Of a stretch of DNA of 64,000 bases, positions 34,722 through 43,582 are shown piece by piece. Position numbers and translations under genes: made by a program. Numbering within the stretch: position 1 is the first letter of the stretch; every line of letters starts with the position of its first letter. Source of the stretch: an uncultured Collinsella sp. (lineage in GTDB: Bacteria; Actinomycetota; Coriobacteriia; Coriobacteriales; Coriobacteriaceae); assembly GCA_902491565.1 (NCBI GenBank), contig CABUIE010000001.1, positions 174,364 to 238,363 on the forward strand. Reading direction: 5' to 3'. The notes beneath the pieces were generated by a model, which did not search any database, had not been told where the DNA came from, and saw only the letters and a program-made list of their open reading frames with translations.

Positions 34722-35504
34722 ATGGCCGAACCCACGCTTTTGCCCGAGCGGCTTCAGTACCGCCCGACCAAGATCGAGCTCGACGAGAGCATCGAGAAGG
34801 CCAAGGCGACCCTTCTTAAGAAGATCAAGCGCTCGGTGTACGTCTACCGTGTCGACTGCGGCGGCTGCAACGGCTGCGAGATCGAGATCTTCGGTTCCAT
34901 CACGCCCGTCTTCGACGTCGAGCGCTTTGGCATCAAGGTCGTGCCCTCGCCCCGTCACGCCGATGTGCTGCTGTACACCGGTGCCGTGACGCGTGCCATG
35001 CGCATGCCGGCCCTGCGCGCCTTTGAGGCCGCACCCGATCCCAAGATCGTGGTGTCCTATGGCGCGTGCGGCTGCACCGGCGGTATCTTCTACGACAACT
35101 ACTGCGTCTGGGGCGGCACGGACAAGATTCTGCCGGTCGACGTCTACATTCCCGGCTGCCCGCCCAGCCCTGCGCAGACCGTCTACGGCTTTGCCATGGC
35201 GCTCGGTCTGCTGGACCAAAAGCTCCATGCCGAGACCACGGTGGAGGCCGCCGGCGAGCAGGCCGATATCCTGCATCCCGGCGTGCCGTACAAGCTGCGC
35301 GTTGCCATTGAGCGCGAGGCTCGCGCCATGAGCGGCTACCGTTACGGCCGCGACCTGGCCAACGAGTTTATGGATACGCTCGAGGGCGCGCCCAAGGGTG
35401 ATATCCGAGGTGCCATGGCGCTGCTCATCGACAAGCAGGACGATCCGCGCCGCGTTGAGGTCTACTCGGCGCTGCAGGATCTGGTGCTGGCCGGAGGTCG
35501 CTAG
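34722..35504 (+). CDS. hyfI: [NiFe] hydrogenase small subunit HyfI (HycG/NuoB-like)
   Basis: A 260-residue subunit that holds the cluster proximal to the Ni-Fe site. The ligand motifs are DCGGCNGCEIEIF (about residues 46-57), GACGCTGGIF and IPGCPPSPAQ, as in group 4 hydrogenases and NuoB. A C-terminal extension of about 75 residues is longer than in NuoB. The ATG at 34722 follows AAGGAGGAG. The next gene starts directly after its stop codon. Confidence 0.93.
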   Translation: MAEPTLLPERLQYRPTKIELDESIEKAKATLLKKIKRSVYVYRVDCGGCNGCEIEIFGSITPVFDVERFGIKVVPSPRHADVLLYTGAVTRAMRMPALRAFEAAPDPKIVVSYGACGCTGGIFYDNYCVWGGTDKILPVDVYIPGCPPSPAQTVYGFAMALGLLDQKLHAETTVEAAGEQADILHPGVPYKLRVAIEREARAMSGYRYGRDLANEFMDTLEGAPKGDIRGAMALLIDKQDDPRRVEVYSALQDLVLAGGR

Positions 35505-36086
35505 ATGGAGCTCACGGACCGCTCTGGTTACTTTGCGGGCCCCGGTATGCTCGGCGGCTCCTTTGGCGATGCCTCGCGCGCAAGCGACGAGGCCGCCGAG
35601 GGCGTCGCCGACCCCTGCCTGGGCCATGCGCCCGACCAGGTGGTCTTCTATGAGCTCACACGTAAGTTTGTGGAGACCGAGGAAGACGTTCCCCAGGAGG
35701 CCTGCGACGTGCTGTACTACACGCTCGCCGTGGGCCACCACACCGGCGTGCTCGATTGCTTTGAGCCGCGCCTGTCGGTGCCGGTGGATGTCTTCTATTC
35801 GCTCGTCGATGCGCTGCCGGAGGGGGAGGCCAAGACCAAGTTCGAGGCCATCCGCTCCTTTGGCGAGTGCCAGCTCGACAAGGCGGCGGTGCCGTCGCTG
35901 CTCGAGGCCTGCGACACGCTGCTCGACGAGCGCGGTTTTCGCGGCTCGGCCAAGGCCGGCATCTCGGTGTTCGACGACGACTTTGGCCTGCATGCCCAGC
36001 AGGTCGCGTTTCTGATGAAGTTCCGCGATCTGGTTGAGCGCGTGCGCGATGTGTCGGGCGTGTACCTGACGGGAAGGTTGCAGTAA
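35505..36086 (+). CDS. hycH: Formate hydrogenlyase maturation protein HycH (HyfJ)
   Basis: A 193-residue accessory protein. Residues from about 46 on, VVFYELTRKFVE ... CDVLYYTLAVGHHTGVLDCFE, match E. coli HycH (VVFSQLSRKF ... VVYYSLAIGHHLGVIDCLE). HycH is needed for large-subunit maturation in the Hyc system. An extra N-terminal stretch of about 45 residues, rich in Gly and acidic residues, is not found in E. coli HycH. It begins immediately after hyfI and overlaps hycI by one base. Confidence 0.82.
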   Translation: MELTDRSGYFAGPGMLGGSFGDASRASDEAAEGVADPCLGHAPDQVVFYELTRKFVETEEDVPQEACDVLYYTLAVGHHTGVLDCFEPRLSVPVDVFYSLVDALPEGEAKTKFEAIRSFGECQLDKAAVPSLLEACDTLLDERGFRGSAKAGISVFDDDFGLHAQQVAFLMKFRDLVERVRDVSGVYLTGRLQ

Positions 36087-36589
36087 TGGGTCGCGTTGTG
36101 GATGGACGTGTGAACGGCGCCCCGTTTGCGGGTATCGTGCTCACGGCGGGAAGCGTGCTGCGTGCCGACGATGCCGCCGGCCCCGTGCTCTCCAAAAAGA
36201 TGGAGGACGCGCCCATTGCCGGTTGGTACACCATCGACGGTGGCCAAACGCCCGAGGACGACATCATCGAGGTCAAGCGCGAGCGTCCGCCTCGCCTGGT
36301 CTTGGTCGATGCCGCCGACATGGCGCTGCCCGTCGGGTCTATCCGCCTGCTCGATAAGCGCGATGTGGCCCGCAAGTCGATGTTCACCACGCATTCGCTC
36401 CCTTTGTCGATTCTGATCGAAGAGATTGAGCAATCGTGCGAAGATATCGTCTTCATAGGGATTCAGCCGGGCGATACGGAGTTCTATAACCCCATGTCCC
36501 CGGAGGTCTTTGAGGCCGTCGACGCCGTGTACGACGCCGTGGTCGCCAACGACTTTTCCCACTTTGTCCGCTTGGGGCAGGAGCAATAA
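36086..36589 (+). CDS. hycI: Hydrogenase maturation endopeptidase HycI
   Basis: A 167-residue protease that cleaves the C-terminal extension of the large subunit after Ni insertion. The family pattern is kept: GSVLRADDAAGP (first Ni-sensing acidic residue), LVLVDAADM (second) and FTTHSLPLSIL (His). The E. coli enzyme has GN.MMGDDGAGP at the first position, so the loop is slightly divergent. Its start overlaps the hycH stop (TAATG), so translation is coupled. Confidence 0.88.
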   Translation: MGRVVDGRVNGAPFAGIVLTAGSVLRADDAAGPVLSKKMEDAPIAGWYTIDGGQTPEDDIIEVKRERPPRLVLVDAADMALPVGSIRLLDKRDVARKSMFTTHSLPLSILIEEIEQSCEDIVFIGIQPGDTEFYNPMSPEVFEAVDAVYDAVVANDFSHFVRLGQEQ

Positions 36590-36628
36590 GAGCGCTTGTC
36601 CCTGCTGATTAGGAAAGAAGTGATTGAC

Positions 36629-37468
36629 ATGGCAGATTCAAAGGTGGAGTACCCCGCTCCCGATTGCCTGGCGCCCGCCGCGATCGAGGCCAAGACCGAG
36701 GCCGCCGGCGTGACCAAGGCTAACCTGCCGGTCGCTAAGGCCTTTCTGTTGGCAATGTTCGCCGGCGCGTTCATTGCCTTCGGCGGTCTGTTCTTTACCG
36801 TGTTCTTGAGCGATAGCACGCTGGGCTGGGGCGCTCAGCGTGTCGTGGGCGGCCTGTGCTTTTGCCTGGGCCTGGTGCTGGTGCTGGTGTGCGGCGCCGA
36901 GCTGTTTACCGGCAACTCGCTTATGGTCTGCGCGCTCAAGAGCGAAAAGATCACCTTGGCCCAGATGCTCAAGGCCTGGGTCGTCGTATGGGTCGGTAAC
37001 TTTGTCGGTGCCTTGTTCATCGTCTTTTTGGTGTACATGGCCGGCATTTACAAGCTCAACGGCGAGGCGGTCGCCAATTCCATGGTGAGTGTCGCCGCCG
37101 GCAAGGTGACGATTGACTGGGTGACGATCTTCTTCCGCGGCATCCTGTGCAACATCTTTGTGTGCCTGGCCGTGTGGATCGGTACCGCCGGCAAGACCGT
37201 GGTCGATAAGGTTGTGGGCATTCTGCTGCCCATCGCCGCCTTTGTGGCCTGCGGTTTTGAGCACTGCGTTGCCAACATGTACTTTTTGCCCATGGGCGCC
37301 GTGATGCACGCGTGCGGCTATGGTGCCGATGTTGCCGGTGCCGATGCGCTCAACGTCGCGGGCATTGCGTTTAACCTGTCCGCCGCCACGCTGGGCAACA
37401 TCGTGGGCGGCGCGGTTCTGATCGCGCTCGGCTACTGGTTTATCTACGCCAAGAAGTCCGAGGCGTAA
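36629..37468 (+). CDS. focA: Formate channel FocA (FNT family)
   Basis: A 279-residue membrane protein with six helices of the formate/nitrite transporter family. Typical features are AFIAFGGLFFTVF, GAELFTGNSLMV with the pore-lining region, GILCNIFVCLAVW and GFEHCVANMYFLP, the last holding the central His of the channel. It would pass formate to cytosolic FdhF. The ATG at 36629 is behind AGGAAAG; an in-frame TTG upstream at 36596 is less likely. The gene closes the formate hydrogenlyase operon. Confidence 0.93.
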   Translation: MADSKVEYPAPDCLAPAAIEAKTEAAGVTKANLPVAKAFLLAMFAGAFIAFGGLFFTVFLSDSTLGWGAQRVVGGLCFCLGLVLVLVCGAELFTGNSLMVCALKSEKITLAQMLKAWVVVWVGNFVGALFIVFLVYMAGIYKLNGEAVANSMVSVAAGKVTIDWVTIFFRGILCNIFVCLAVWIGTAGKTVVDKVVGILLPIAAFVACGFEHCVANMYFLPMGAVMHACGYGADVAGADALNVAGIAFNLSAATLGNIVGGAVLIALGYWFIYAKKSEA

Positions 37469-37489
37469 AGTACCGCCTGTTTGACGTTG

Positions 37490-37525
37490 GCCTCCCGCGG
37501 GGCGTTGCCGTGCGGGAGGCTTTTT
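37490..37525 (+). terminator. Terminator of the formate hydrogenlyase operon
   Basis: GCCTCCCGC (37490-37498) pairs with GCGGGAGGC (37512-37520), then TTTTT. Confidence 0.9.
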
Positions 37526-37589
37526 GGGTCTGGGGCTCATTGCCGGGCTGTTGGCCTGTTGTGTTTGGCTTGTGAAAGGGGTATTCGAG

Positions 37590-39707
37590 ATGGCATCTGC
37601 TGTGGAGCGTGACGGTCGCGCCGTGGTGACCACATGCGGGGGATGCTATGCCGATTGCGCCTTTACGGCACGCGTTGAGGACGGTCGCGTGGTGGCCGAG
37701 TTGCCGGTTGCGGGGCATCCGTGCGCGGCGCGAGCCCTGTGTGCCCGCGGGCGGCATCGCCTGTCTATGCCGTTTGACGAGCGCGACCGGATTTTGCACC
37801 CCATGCGCCGACGAGCTGATGGCTCGGGGTTCGATGTGATTTCGTGGGACGAGGCGTTTGCGCAGATCGCTGCGCGCCTTGGGGGGATTGTTGACGGGAA
37901 TGGTCCGCGCGCGCTGGGCATGACGCTCGGCGTGCCCTCGTTCGACCGCTACTGGGCGTATCGTTTTATGCATGCGCTGGGTTCGCCCAATGTATACGGT
38001 GCCGACGGCGCCTGCGAGGTAAGCCGACTTACCGGTTGGGAGCACAGCCTGGGCTACAGCCCCGCCTCCGACCTGGCGCACACCGATTGCATCATGTATC
38101 TGGGGCGTTCCATTGTCGATTCGTCGACGATGGGGGCCGTTGATGCGCTCAACGATGCGCGCCGGCGTGGGGCGAAGATTATCGTGGTCGACCCTCGGCG
38201 CAGCGGTTCGGCTGCTATTGCCGATCGCTGGCTGCGCGTGCGCCCGGGCTGCGACCTGGCCTTGTTGCTGGGCATTGCGCATGTGCTCATTGCCGAGGAC
38301 CTGTACGACCACGAGTTCGTTGCCCGCTATACCACGGGTTTTGACGAGCTGGCGCAGGCGGCCGCTGCTTGGACGCCCGAGTGGGCCGAGTCGATGTGCG
38401 ACGTGCCGGCCGCAGAGATTGTCGCCACGGCGCGCGATCTCGCTGCCGCCGCGCCTGCCGCTGTGGTGGATGCGGGCTTTCATGGCGGCATCGGTATCGC
38501 GTATGCCAATAGCACCCAGACCGCGCGCGCTATCTGCTTGGTCGATGTGCTGCTGGGCTGCATCGGGCATGCGGGCGGCGCGCTCAATCCGCCCACGCCG
38601 CTTGTGTTGGGCGACCTCGATCCCGCACGCTTTGCGATGCCGCCGGTACCGTGCGGGCCCAAGCTGGGGTCCGAGCGCTATCCACTGGTCGATCCGGTGC
38701 GCGGCCTGTGTACGACCATCGGTCAGTCGATTCTTGCCGGCGATTTGCGCGGGCTCATCGTCTATGCCAGTAACCCCGGTGCGGGCTATGGCAATGCGCA
38801 GGCTTGGTTGGGCATCTTGCAGCAGCTCGACTTGCTCGTGACAATTGATATTCGCTGGTCCGAGACGGCGCGTGCTTCCGATTTCGTGCTGCCCGATGTG
38901 ACGTACCTGGAGGCCGACCGCGGCGTGGGCACGGTTGTTTGCCGCAACGACGCGCGCGTGTTCTACCGCAACGCCGTGCTGCCCGTGCTGCATGACGACA
39001 CGCGACCGGGGCGGGAGATCTTTGCCGGTCTGGCGCGGGCCTGTGGCGTGGGCGAGTACTTCCGGTTTGCGTCTGACGATCTGGCGGCTGCCCAGGTGGC
39101 GCCGTTTGGGATCGATCTGGACGAGCTCAAGGAGCGCGGTTGGGCCGATACGGGCGTGCCGCTGCCGCCGCGCACAGGCGAGCCGGTGATTCCGCTTGCC
39201 GGCGGCAAGATTGCGCTGGCAAGCGACGTATGGGAGCGAGCCGGCATGGGTCCTGTGCCCAACTGGATCGCTCCCATGGTGGAGCCCGGCCCGGGGATGT
39301 TTCGCCTCATTAGCGGCAACCGTCCCTTTGAGTCGCATACCTCGCGCAGGCTCGCGGCGGCCGGCGCCGCCGAGGCGGGTTCCGACTTGGACGCCGTGCA
39401 GATGAATGCCGATGTCGCCGCACGCATGGGTATCGCCGATGGCGAGGTCGTTGAGCTCGTGAGCGATATGGGCCGCGACCGCGTGCGCGTGGATACGACG
39501 CCGTATCTGCATCCGGCGTGCATCTTTACGTCGGCCGCTCCCGGCGGACGTTCGTTTGGCCGCGATGCCGGTGACGCTCAAGCCTTGGGCGTGGGCCCGC
39601 TCGACCATACGCCGTTGCGTTGGGATCCGTTGACGGGTGCCGCGCTCACCCAGGAAAACGCCGTTCGCGTGGAAAAGATTGTCGCGCGCGGGGATAATGA
39701 CGAGTAA
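37590..39707 (+). CDS. Orphan molybdopterin oxidoreductase (DMSO reductase superfamily)
   Basis: A 705-residue Mo/W-bisMGD enzyme. An N-terminal [4Fe-4S] motif, TTCGGCYADCAFTA plus ALCARGR, precedes the cofactor domains. The residue likely to coordinate Mo is Cys in DGACEVSRLTG, as in polysulfide/thiosulfate reductase-like members; there is no TGA codon here. Further motifs are VVDPRRSGSAAIADRWL, YASNPGAGYGNAQAW and PDVTYLEADRG. No Tat signal, ferredoxin-like or membrane subunit accompanies it, so it is probably cytosolic and uses a shared electron carrier. The ATG at 37590 follows GAAAGGGG; the frame upstream runs into the focA terminator. Substrate unknown. Confidence 0.85.
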   Translation: MASAVERDGRAVVTTCGGCYADCAFTARVEDGRVVAELPVAGHPCAARALCARGRHRLSMPFDERDRILHPMRRRADGSGFDVISWDEAFAQIAARLGGIVDGNGPRALGMTLGVPSFDRYWAYRFMHALGSPNVYGADGACEVSRLTGWEHSLGYSPASDLAHTDCIMYLGRSIVDSSTMGAVDALNDARRRGAKIIVVDPRRSGSAAIADRWLRVRPGCDLALLLGIAHVLIAEDLYDHEFVARYTTGFDELAQAAAAWTPEWAESMCDVPAAEIVATARDLAAAAPAAVVDAGFHGGIGIAYANSTQTARAICLVDVLLGCIGHAGGALNPPTPLVLGDLDPARFAMPPVPCGPKLGSERYPLVDPVRGLCTTIGQSILAGDLRGLIVYASNPGAGYGNAQAWLGILQQLDLLVTIDIRWSETARASDFVLPDVTYLEADRGVGTVVCRNDARVFYRNAVLPVLHDDTRPGREIFAGLARACGVGEYFRFASDDLAAAQVAPFGIDLDELKERGWADTGVPLPPRTGEPVIPLAGGKIALASDVWERAGMGPVPNWIAPMVEPGPGMFRLISGNRPFESHTSRRLAAAGAAEAGSDLDAVQMNADVAARMGIADGEVVELVSDMGRDRVRVDTTPYLHPACIFTSAAPGGRSFGRDAGDAQALGVGPLDHTPLRWDPLTGAALTQENAVRVEKIVARGDNDE

Positions 39708-39759
39708 TTGACTCAGCTGATGTATTCGACTGATCCACGTTTCTTTTGAAAGGCCGCAC

Positions 39760-41217
39760 ATGAGCGATAGCCATAACATGTCCGATGAGGTGCGCGCCCG
39801 CCTGCGCGCCATTCCCTCCGTCAACGAGCTGCTCGCAGAGTGGCCGGTGGTGAAGGCGGCGGGGGAGACCTGCGACGCGGTGGTGCATGCCGCCGTCACG
39901 GCCGAGCTCGATGAGGAGCGCGCCGCCATTCGCGCCGGCGCCGCCCCGCGCTCTAAGCGCGACCTGGCTTCGGCCATCGAGTGGCGTGCGCACCGCTCCG
40001 CGCTGCCGAGCCTGCGCCCTGCCGTCAACGCAACGGGCGTGGTCATCCATACCAACTTGGGTCGCGCCCCGCTCGCGGAGTCGGCGGCAAAGGCCGTGGC
40101 CGAGGTCGCGCGCGGGTACAGCACGCTCGAGTACAGTGTGGACACTTGTTCGCGCGGGTCGCGCAAGGAGCACGCCGCGCAGCTGATCCGCTCGCTCACC
40201 GGTGCCGAGGACGCGCTCGTGGTCAACAACAACGCCGCCGCGGTACTGCTGGTGCTGGCGACCCATGCCGCAGGCAAGGAGGTTATCGTCAGCCGCGGCG
40301 AGCTTGTCGAGATCGGCGGCAGCTTCCGCATCCCCGATGTCATGGCGGCTTCGGGCGCCAAACTCGTCGAGGTCGGCGCCACCAACCGCACGCATTTGGA
40401 CGACTATGAGCGCGCCATCACGCCCGATACGGCGATGATCCTCAAGGTCCATCCTTCCAACTATCGCATCGAGGGCTTTCACGAGGAGGTGGGCTCTCGG
40501 GAGCTTGCCGCTCTGGCCCACAAGCATGGCCTGCTGTTCTACGAGGACCAGGGGTCGGGCGCGCTGTTGCCCGACGACATCTTGGTGCGCGGCGGCGAAG
40601 AAACCACGCCGGCTTCGGTTTCGGCAGGGCTCGATATCGTGTCGTGCTCGGGCGATAAACTGCTCGGTGCCGCACAAGCGGGCATTATCATGGGCCGTCG
40701 CAATCTGGTCCAGGCCTGTGGGTCACATCCGCTTATGCGCGCCCTGCGCCCGGGCAAGCTCGCGCTGACGGCGCTCGAGGCCACGCTGCGTATCTACATG
40801 GACGGCGCCGATGTGGCTCATCGCGATATTCCGGTGCTCAGCATGCTGATGCTTCCGCAGGCTCATCTGGAGCGTCGTGCTCGCAAGCTGTGCGATTGTA
40901 TGGTCGCCGTGCTCGATAAGGCCGGTTGCCCGTGCGCCGTTGAATTGGAGATTGTCGAGGAGTCCTCGACGCCCGGTGGCGGTTCGCTGCCTACCGTTGA
41001 GCTGCCCACGATGTGCGTTGCCGTGCGTCTTGTTGACGAGCGTCTGACGGTCGACGCGCTCAAGCGTTCGCTTGTCCAGGACTTCGACACGCCGGTCGTC
41101 ACGCGAACCTCGCACGATCGCATTTTGTTTGACGTCCGTACGCTTGTGGGCGACCGCGATATCGAGACGGCGGCGTCGACGCTTGCCGCGTGCGTTGCCA
41201 AGGCGGTGCGCCGATGA
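39760..41217 (+). CDS. selA: L-seryl-tRNA(Sec) selenium transferase SelA
   Basis: A PLP enzyme that converts Ser-tRNA(Sec) to Sec-tRNA(Sec) using selenophosphate. The 485-residue protein shows the N-terminal RAIPSVNELL, NATGVVIHTNLGRAPL, the STLEYSVDTCSRGSR segment and the PLP-lysine region DIVSCSGDKLLGAAQAGII. The start ATG 39760 follows GAAAGG. The stop overlaps the selB start (ATGA), and selC lies after selB, forming a compact selABC cluster. Confidence 0.96.
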   Translation: MSDSHNMSDEVRARLRAIPSVNELLAEWPVVKAAGETCDAVVHAAVTAELDEERAAIRAGAAPRSKRDLASAIEWRAHRSALPSLRPAVNATGVVIHTNLGRAPLAESAAKAVAEVARGYSTLEYSVDTCSRGSRKEHAAQLIRSLTGAEDALVVNNNAAAVLLVLATHAAGKEVIVSRGELVEIGGSFRIPDVMAASGAKLVEVGATNRTHLDDYERAITPDTAMILKVHPSNYRIEGFHEEVGSRELAALAHKHGLLFYEDQGSGALLPDDILVRGGEETTPASVSAGLDIVSCSGDKLLGAAQAGIIMGRRNLVQACGSHPLMRALRPGKLALTALEATLRIYMDGADVAHRDIPVLSMLMLPQAHLERRARKLCDCMVAVLDKAGCPCAVELEIVEESSTPGGGSLPTVELPTMCVAVRLVDERLTVDALKRSLVQDFDTPVVTRTSHDRILFDVRTLVGDRDIETAASTLAACVAKAVRR

Positions 41218-43181
41218 GTGAGCGTGACGCATTGGTGGAATGCCCCGTTATCGTGGGCACGGCGGGCCATGTCGACCACGGTAAGTCGGCATTGATTGAG
41301 GCGCTGACCGGCAAGAATCCTGACCGCTTGGAGGTCGAGCGCCGTCGCGGTATGACCGTGGAGCTGGGCTTTGGCGAGCTGGCACTGCCGAGTGGCAAGA
41401 TCGTCGGACTGGTCGATGTGCCGGGCCACGCGCATTATTTGCGCGCCATGGTGCAGGGCGCCACGGGTATCGACGTGGCCGTGCTGGTGGTTTCGGCCGT
41501 CGAGGGCGTGATGCCGCAGACGCGCGAGCACGTGCATGTGCTGGAGCTGCTGGGCGTCACGCATATGGTGGTCGCGCTGACGATGTGCGATTTGGCCGAT
41601 GCCGAGATGGCTGAGCTTGCCGAGCTCGATGTCGATGACTTTTTGTCGGGTACCGTGTTTGCGGGCGCTCCGATCGTGCCTGTTTCGTCCAAGACCGGCG
41701 CGGGGATTGATGCGCTGCTGGCAGCGCTTGACGATCAGGTTGGTACCTGCTGGGATTCCTGCCGCGACCGTGCCGAGCGCACCGATGCCGCGCCGCGTCT
41801 GCCCATCGACCGCTGCTTTACGATCAAGGGCGCCGGCACCGTCGTGACGGGAACGCTGCACGATGCGCCGGTTGCGGTGGGCGATGAGCTCGTCGCGCTG
41901 CCGTCGCGCACGGCCTGCCGCGTACGCGGGATCCAAGTACATGGCGACACGCAGCAGGCGCTGCCCGGTCAGCGTGTGGCGCTCAACCTGGTGGGCGATG
42001 GCGTCGCTGCGCTCGATCGCGGCGAGATGCTCGGCGTGGAGGGTCGCTTTGGCCAGACGCTGCGCTTTATGATGACGTTTACGTATCTGGGTCGCGAGGG
42101 CATTAAGCCGCGCGTGCTCGAGTCGGGTGCGCGCGTGCACGTGATGGCGGGTACGGCCGAGGTTGTCGGTCGCATCATGTTCATGGAGGGCGAGGCCCCC
42201 ATGGCGGTGGGCGAGACCCGTACCGTGCAGGTGCGCTTGGAGGAACCGCTGCCGCTGCGCGCCGGCGACCATGCCGTGGTGCTGTCGTATTCGCCCGTTA
42301 TGCTCATTGGCGGCGGGCGTGTGCTGCTTTCGCGCTGCCGTCGCTCACGCGAGCTTGCCGAAGGAGAGCGTGCGCTGTATGCGGCGCTCGAGTCCGGCGA
42401 TATCGCGGGCGGTGTGGGCGCTTGGCTGGCACTGCAGACGCTGCCGGTTACGGCGGTTGATGTTGCCGAGGCTTTGGATCTTGGTGTCGGCCAGGTCGAT
42501 GCCGCGCTGCGCGGGTTGGTGACGCAGGGCTCCGTTCGCAAGCTTGCCGCGGGTGAAACGGACCTCTTGGCGGACGCCGTGGTGCTCGACGCCGCGATGG
42601 ATGACCTGGCGGCGACCCTGTCGGCCATGCACACAGCGGCTCCCAAGGAGACGGGCTTTACGCCCGGCGCCGTTGCCCATGCTGCGTGGCCTGCTGCTGA
42701 CGATACAGTTGCCGCAGCCCTGATTTCCGAGGGCTGCTCTCGCGGCGTGTGCGCCTCCGAGGGCGCCGAGGTGTTCGACCCGCACTCCGCTGCCGCTGCA
42801 GCGCGTGTGGTGCGTGAGGCCTGCGAACGCATCGTTGCCTTGCTGGACGAAGCCGGCCTCGATGCGCCGACGTTGCCCGAGGTGGGCGAGCAACTCCAGC
42901 TCGATCGCGACACCATGACGCGCGCCCTGCGCGAGCTTTCGCTCAACCGTTCGATCGTCAAGGTCGAACGCGACGTTGCCCTGTCCGCTGCTGCCGAGGC
43001 CCATGCGCGTGAGCTCGTCGCCGCTGGCATTGCCGACGCCGGTGGCTCCGCCACCACAAGCGCCCTGCGCGAGGCCCTAGGTGTGTCGCGTAAACGCGCC
43101 ATCAGTATCTTGGAGCACCTGGATGCCGTGCGCTTTACGGTGCTCGACAAGGACGCCGGCGGCCTGAGGTCCCTGCGCTAG
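41214..43181 (+). CDS. selB: Selenocysteine-specific elongation factor SelB
   Basis: GTPase that delivers Sec-tRNA to UGA codons followed by a SECIS hairpin. The 655-residue protein has G1 GTAGHVDHGKSALI, G3 DVPGHAHYLRAM and a G4 region LTMCDLADAE, an EF-Tu-like domain 2 and 3, and a C-terminal winged-helix region for SECIS binding (about residues 470-655). The start at 41214 is four-base-overlapped with selA. In this window its known clients are fdhF and selD. Confidence 0.95.
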   Translation: MSERDALVECPVIVGTAGHVDHGKSALIEALTGKNPDRLEVERRRGMTVELGFGELALPSGKIVGLVDVPGHAHYLRAMVQGATGIDVAVLVVSAVEGVMPQTREHVHVLELLGVTHMVVALTMCDLADAEMAELAELDVDDFLSGTVFAGAPIVPVSSKTGAGIDALLAALDDQVGTCWDSCRDRAERTDAAPRLPIDRCFTIKGAGTVVTGTLHDAPVAVGDELVALPSRTACRVRGIQVHGDTQQALPGQRVALNLVGDGVAALDRGEMLGVEGRFGQTLRFMMTFTYLGREGIKPRVLESGARVHVMAGTAEVVGRIMFMEGEAPMAVGETRTVQVRLEEPLPLRAGDHAVVLSYSPVMLIGGGRVLLSRCRRSRELAEGERALYAALESGDIAGGVGAWLALQTLPVTAVDVAEALDLGVGQVDAALRGLVTQGSVRKLAAGETDLLADAVVLDAAMDDLAATLSAMHTAAPKETGFTPGAVAHAAWPAADDTVAAALISEGCSRGVCASEGAEVFDPHSAAAAARVVREACERIVALLDEAGLDAPTLPEVGEQLQLDRDTMTRALRELSLNRSIVKVERDVALSAAAEAHARELVAAGIADAGGSATTSALREALGVSRKRAISILEHLDAVRFTVLDKDAGGLRSLR

Positions 43182-43205
43182 GCCGGTTACCCGCTCCCGC
43201 CTCCT

Positions 43206-43274
43206 CAGTTGCGGTGAAATAGTTCCTGTTTTTGGGGTCTTGCAGCCTAATCAAGAACTATTCCACCGCAACTT
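43206..43274. repeat. Extragenic palindrome, family A, copy 4 (imperfect)
   Basis: Arms 43206-43228 (CAGTTGCGGTGAAATAGTTC...) and 43252-43274 are complementary except for three positions, making it the most decayed of the seven copies. It lies between selB and selC. Confidence 0.85.
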
Positions 43275-43330
43275 CTTGCTCGTCTTTTTGGGATGGAGCC
43301 GTTTCGGTTTGGTAAAATACCGCCGCACTT

Positions 43331-43427
43331 GGGAACGGATGGGCTCCGGTGGGCTCCGCGGTCCTCAAAACCGTTGCGAGGCGTGCAAAACGTCTTGGAT
43401 GTGTTCGATTCACATACGTTCCCGCCA
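43331..43427 (+). tRNA. selC: tRNA-Sec (selC), anticodon TCA
   Basis: A 97-base gene with the GGGAACG/CGTTCCC acceptor stem, G discriminator and encoded CCA, D-arm GGGCTCCGGTGGGCTCC, anticodon stem CGGT/ACCG with loop CCTCAAA (TCA), long variable arm and T-arm ATGTG-TTCGATT-CACAT. The long variable and D arms and the TCA anticodon identify it as selenocysteine tRNA. It is placed directly after selA-selB. Confidence 0.95.
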
Positions 43428-43582
43428 TACGCTACCAGCGCTTTTGTGCTCGCGGTCTTGCTGCGTGCCGCAAAGGCGCTGTTTTGTTTTTGCGTGGGTT
43501 TGCCGTGCCGCCCGCTTTATCGGCGACGGTATCTGGCTTCGTGTGTCGGGTTTCGAGCATGCCGATGGAGGTGTTTTGCCGT

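Noticed and set aside
37440..40391. A 983-codon open frame on the minus strand, opposite the orphan oxidoreductase and selA
   Set aside because: It is antisense to two well-supported genes, its product has no recognisable fold and is dominated by Arg/His/Ala, as expected for a shadow frame in high-GC DNA. The same applies to long antisense frames at 28537-30003, 30668-32230, 32190-34202 and 47771-49129.
43349..43582. N-terminal extension of mobA
   Set aside because: The frame is open but runs through the tRNA-Sec gene and lacks MobA-like sequence; the signature begins right after the ATG at 43583.
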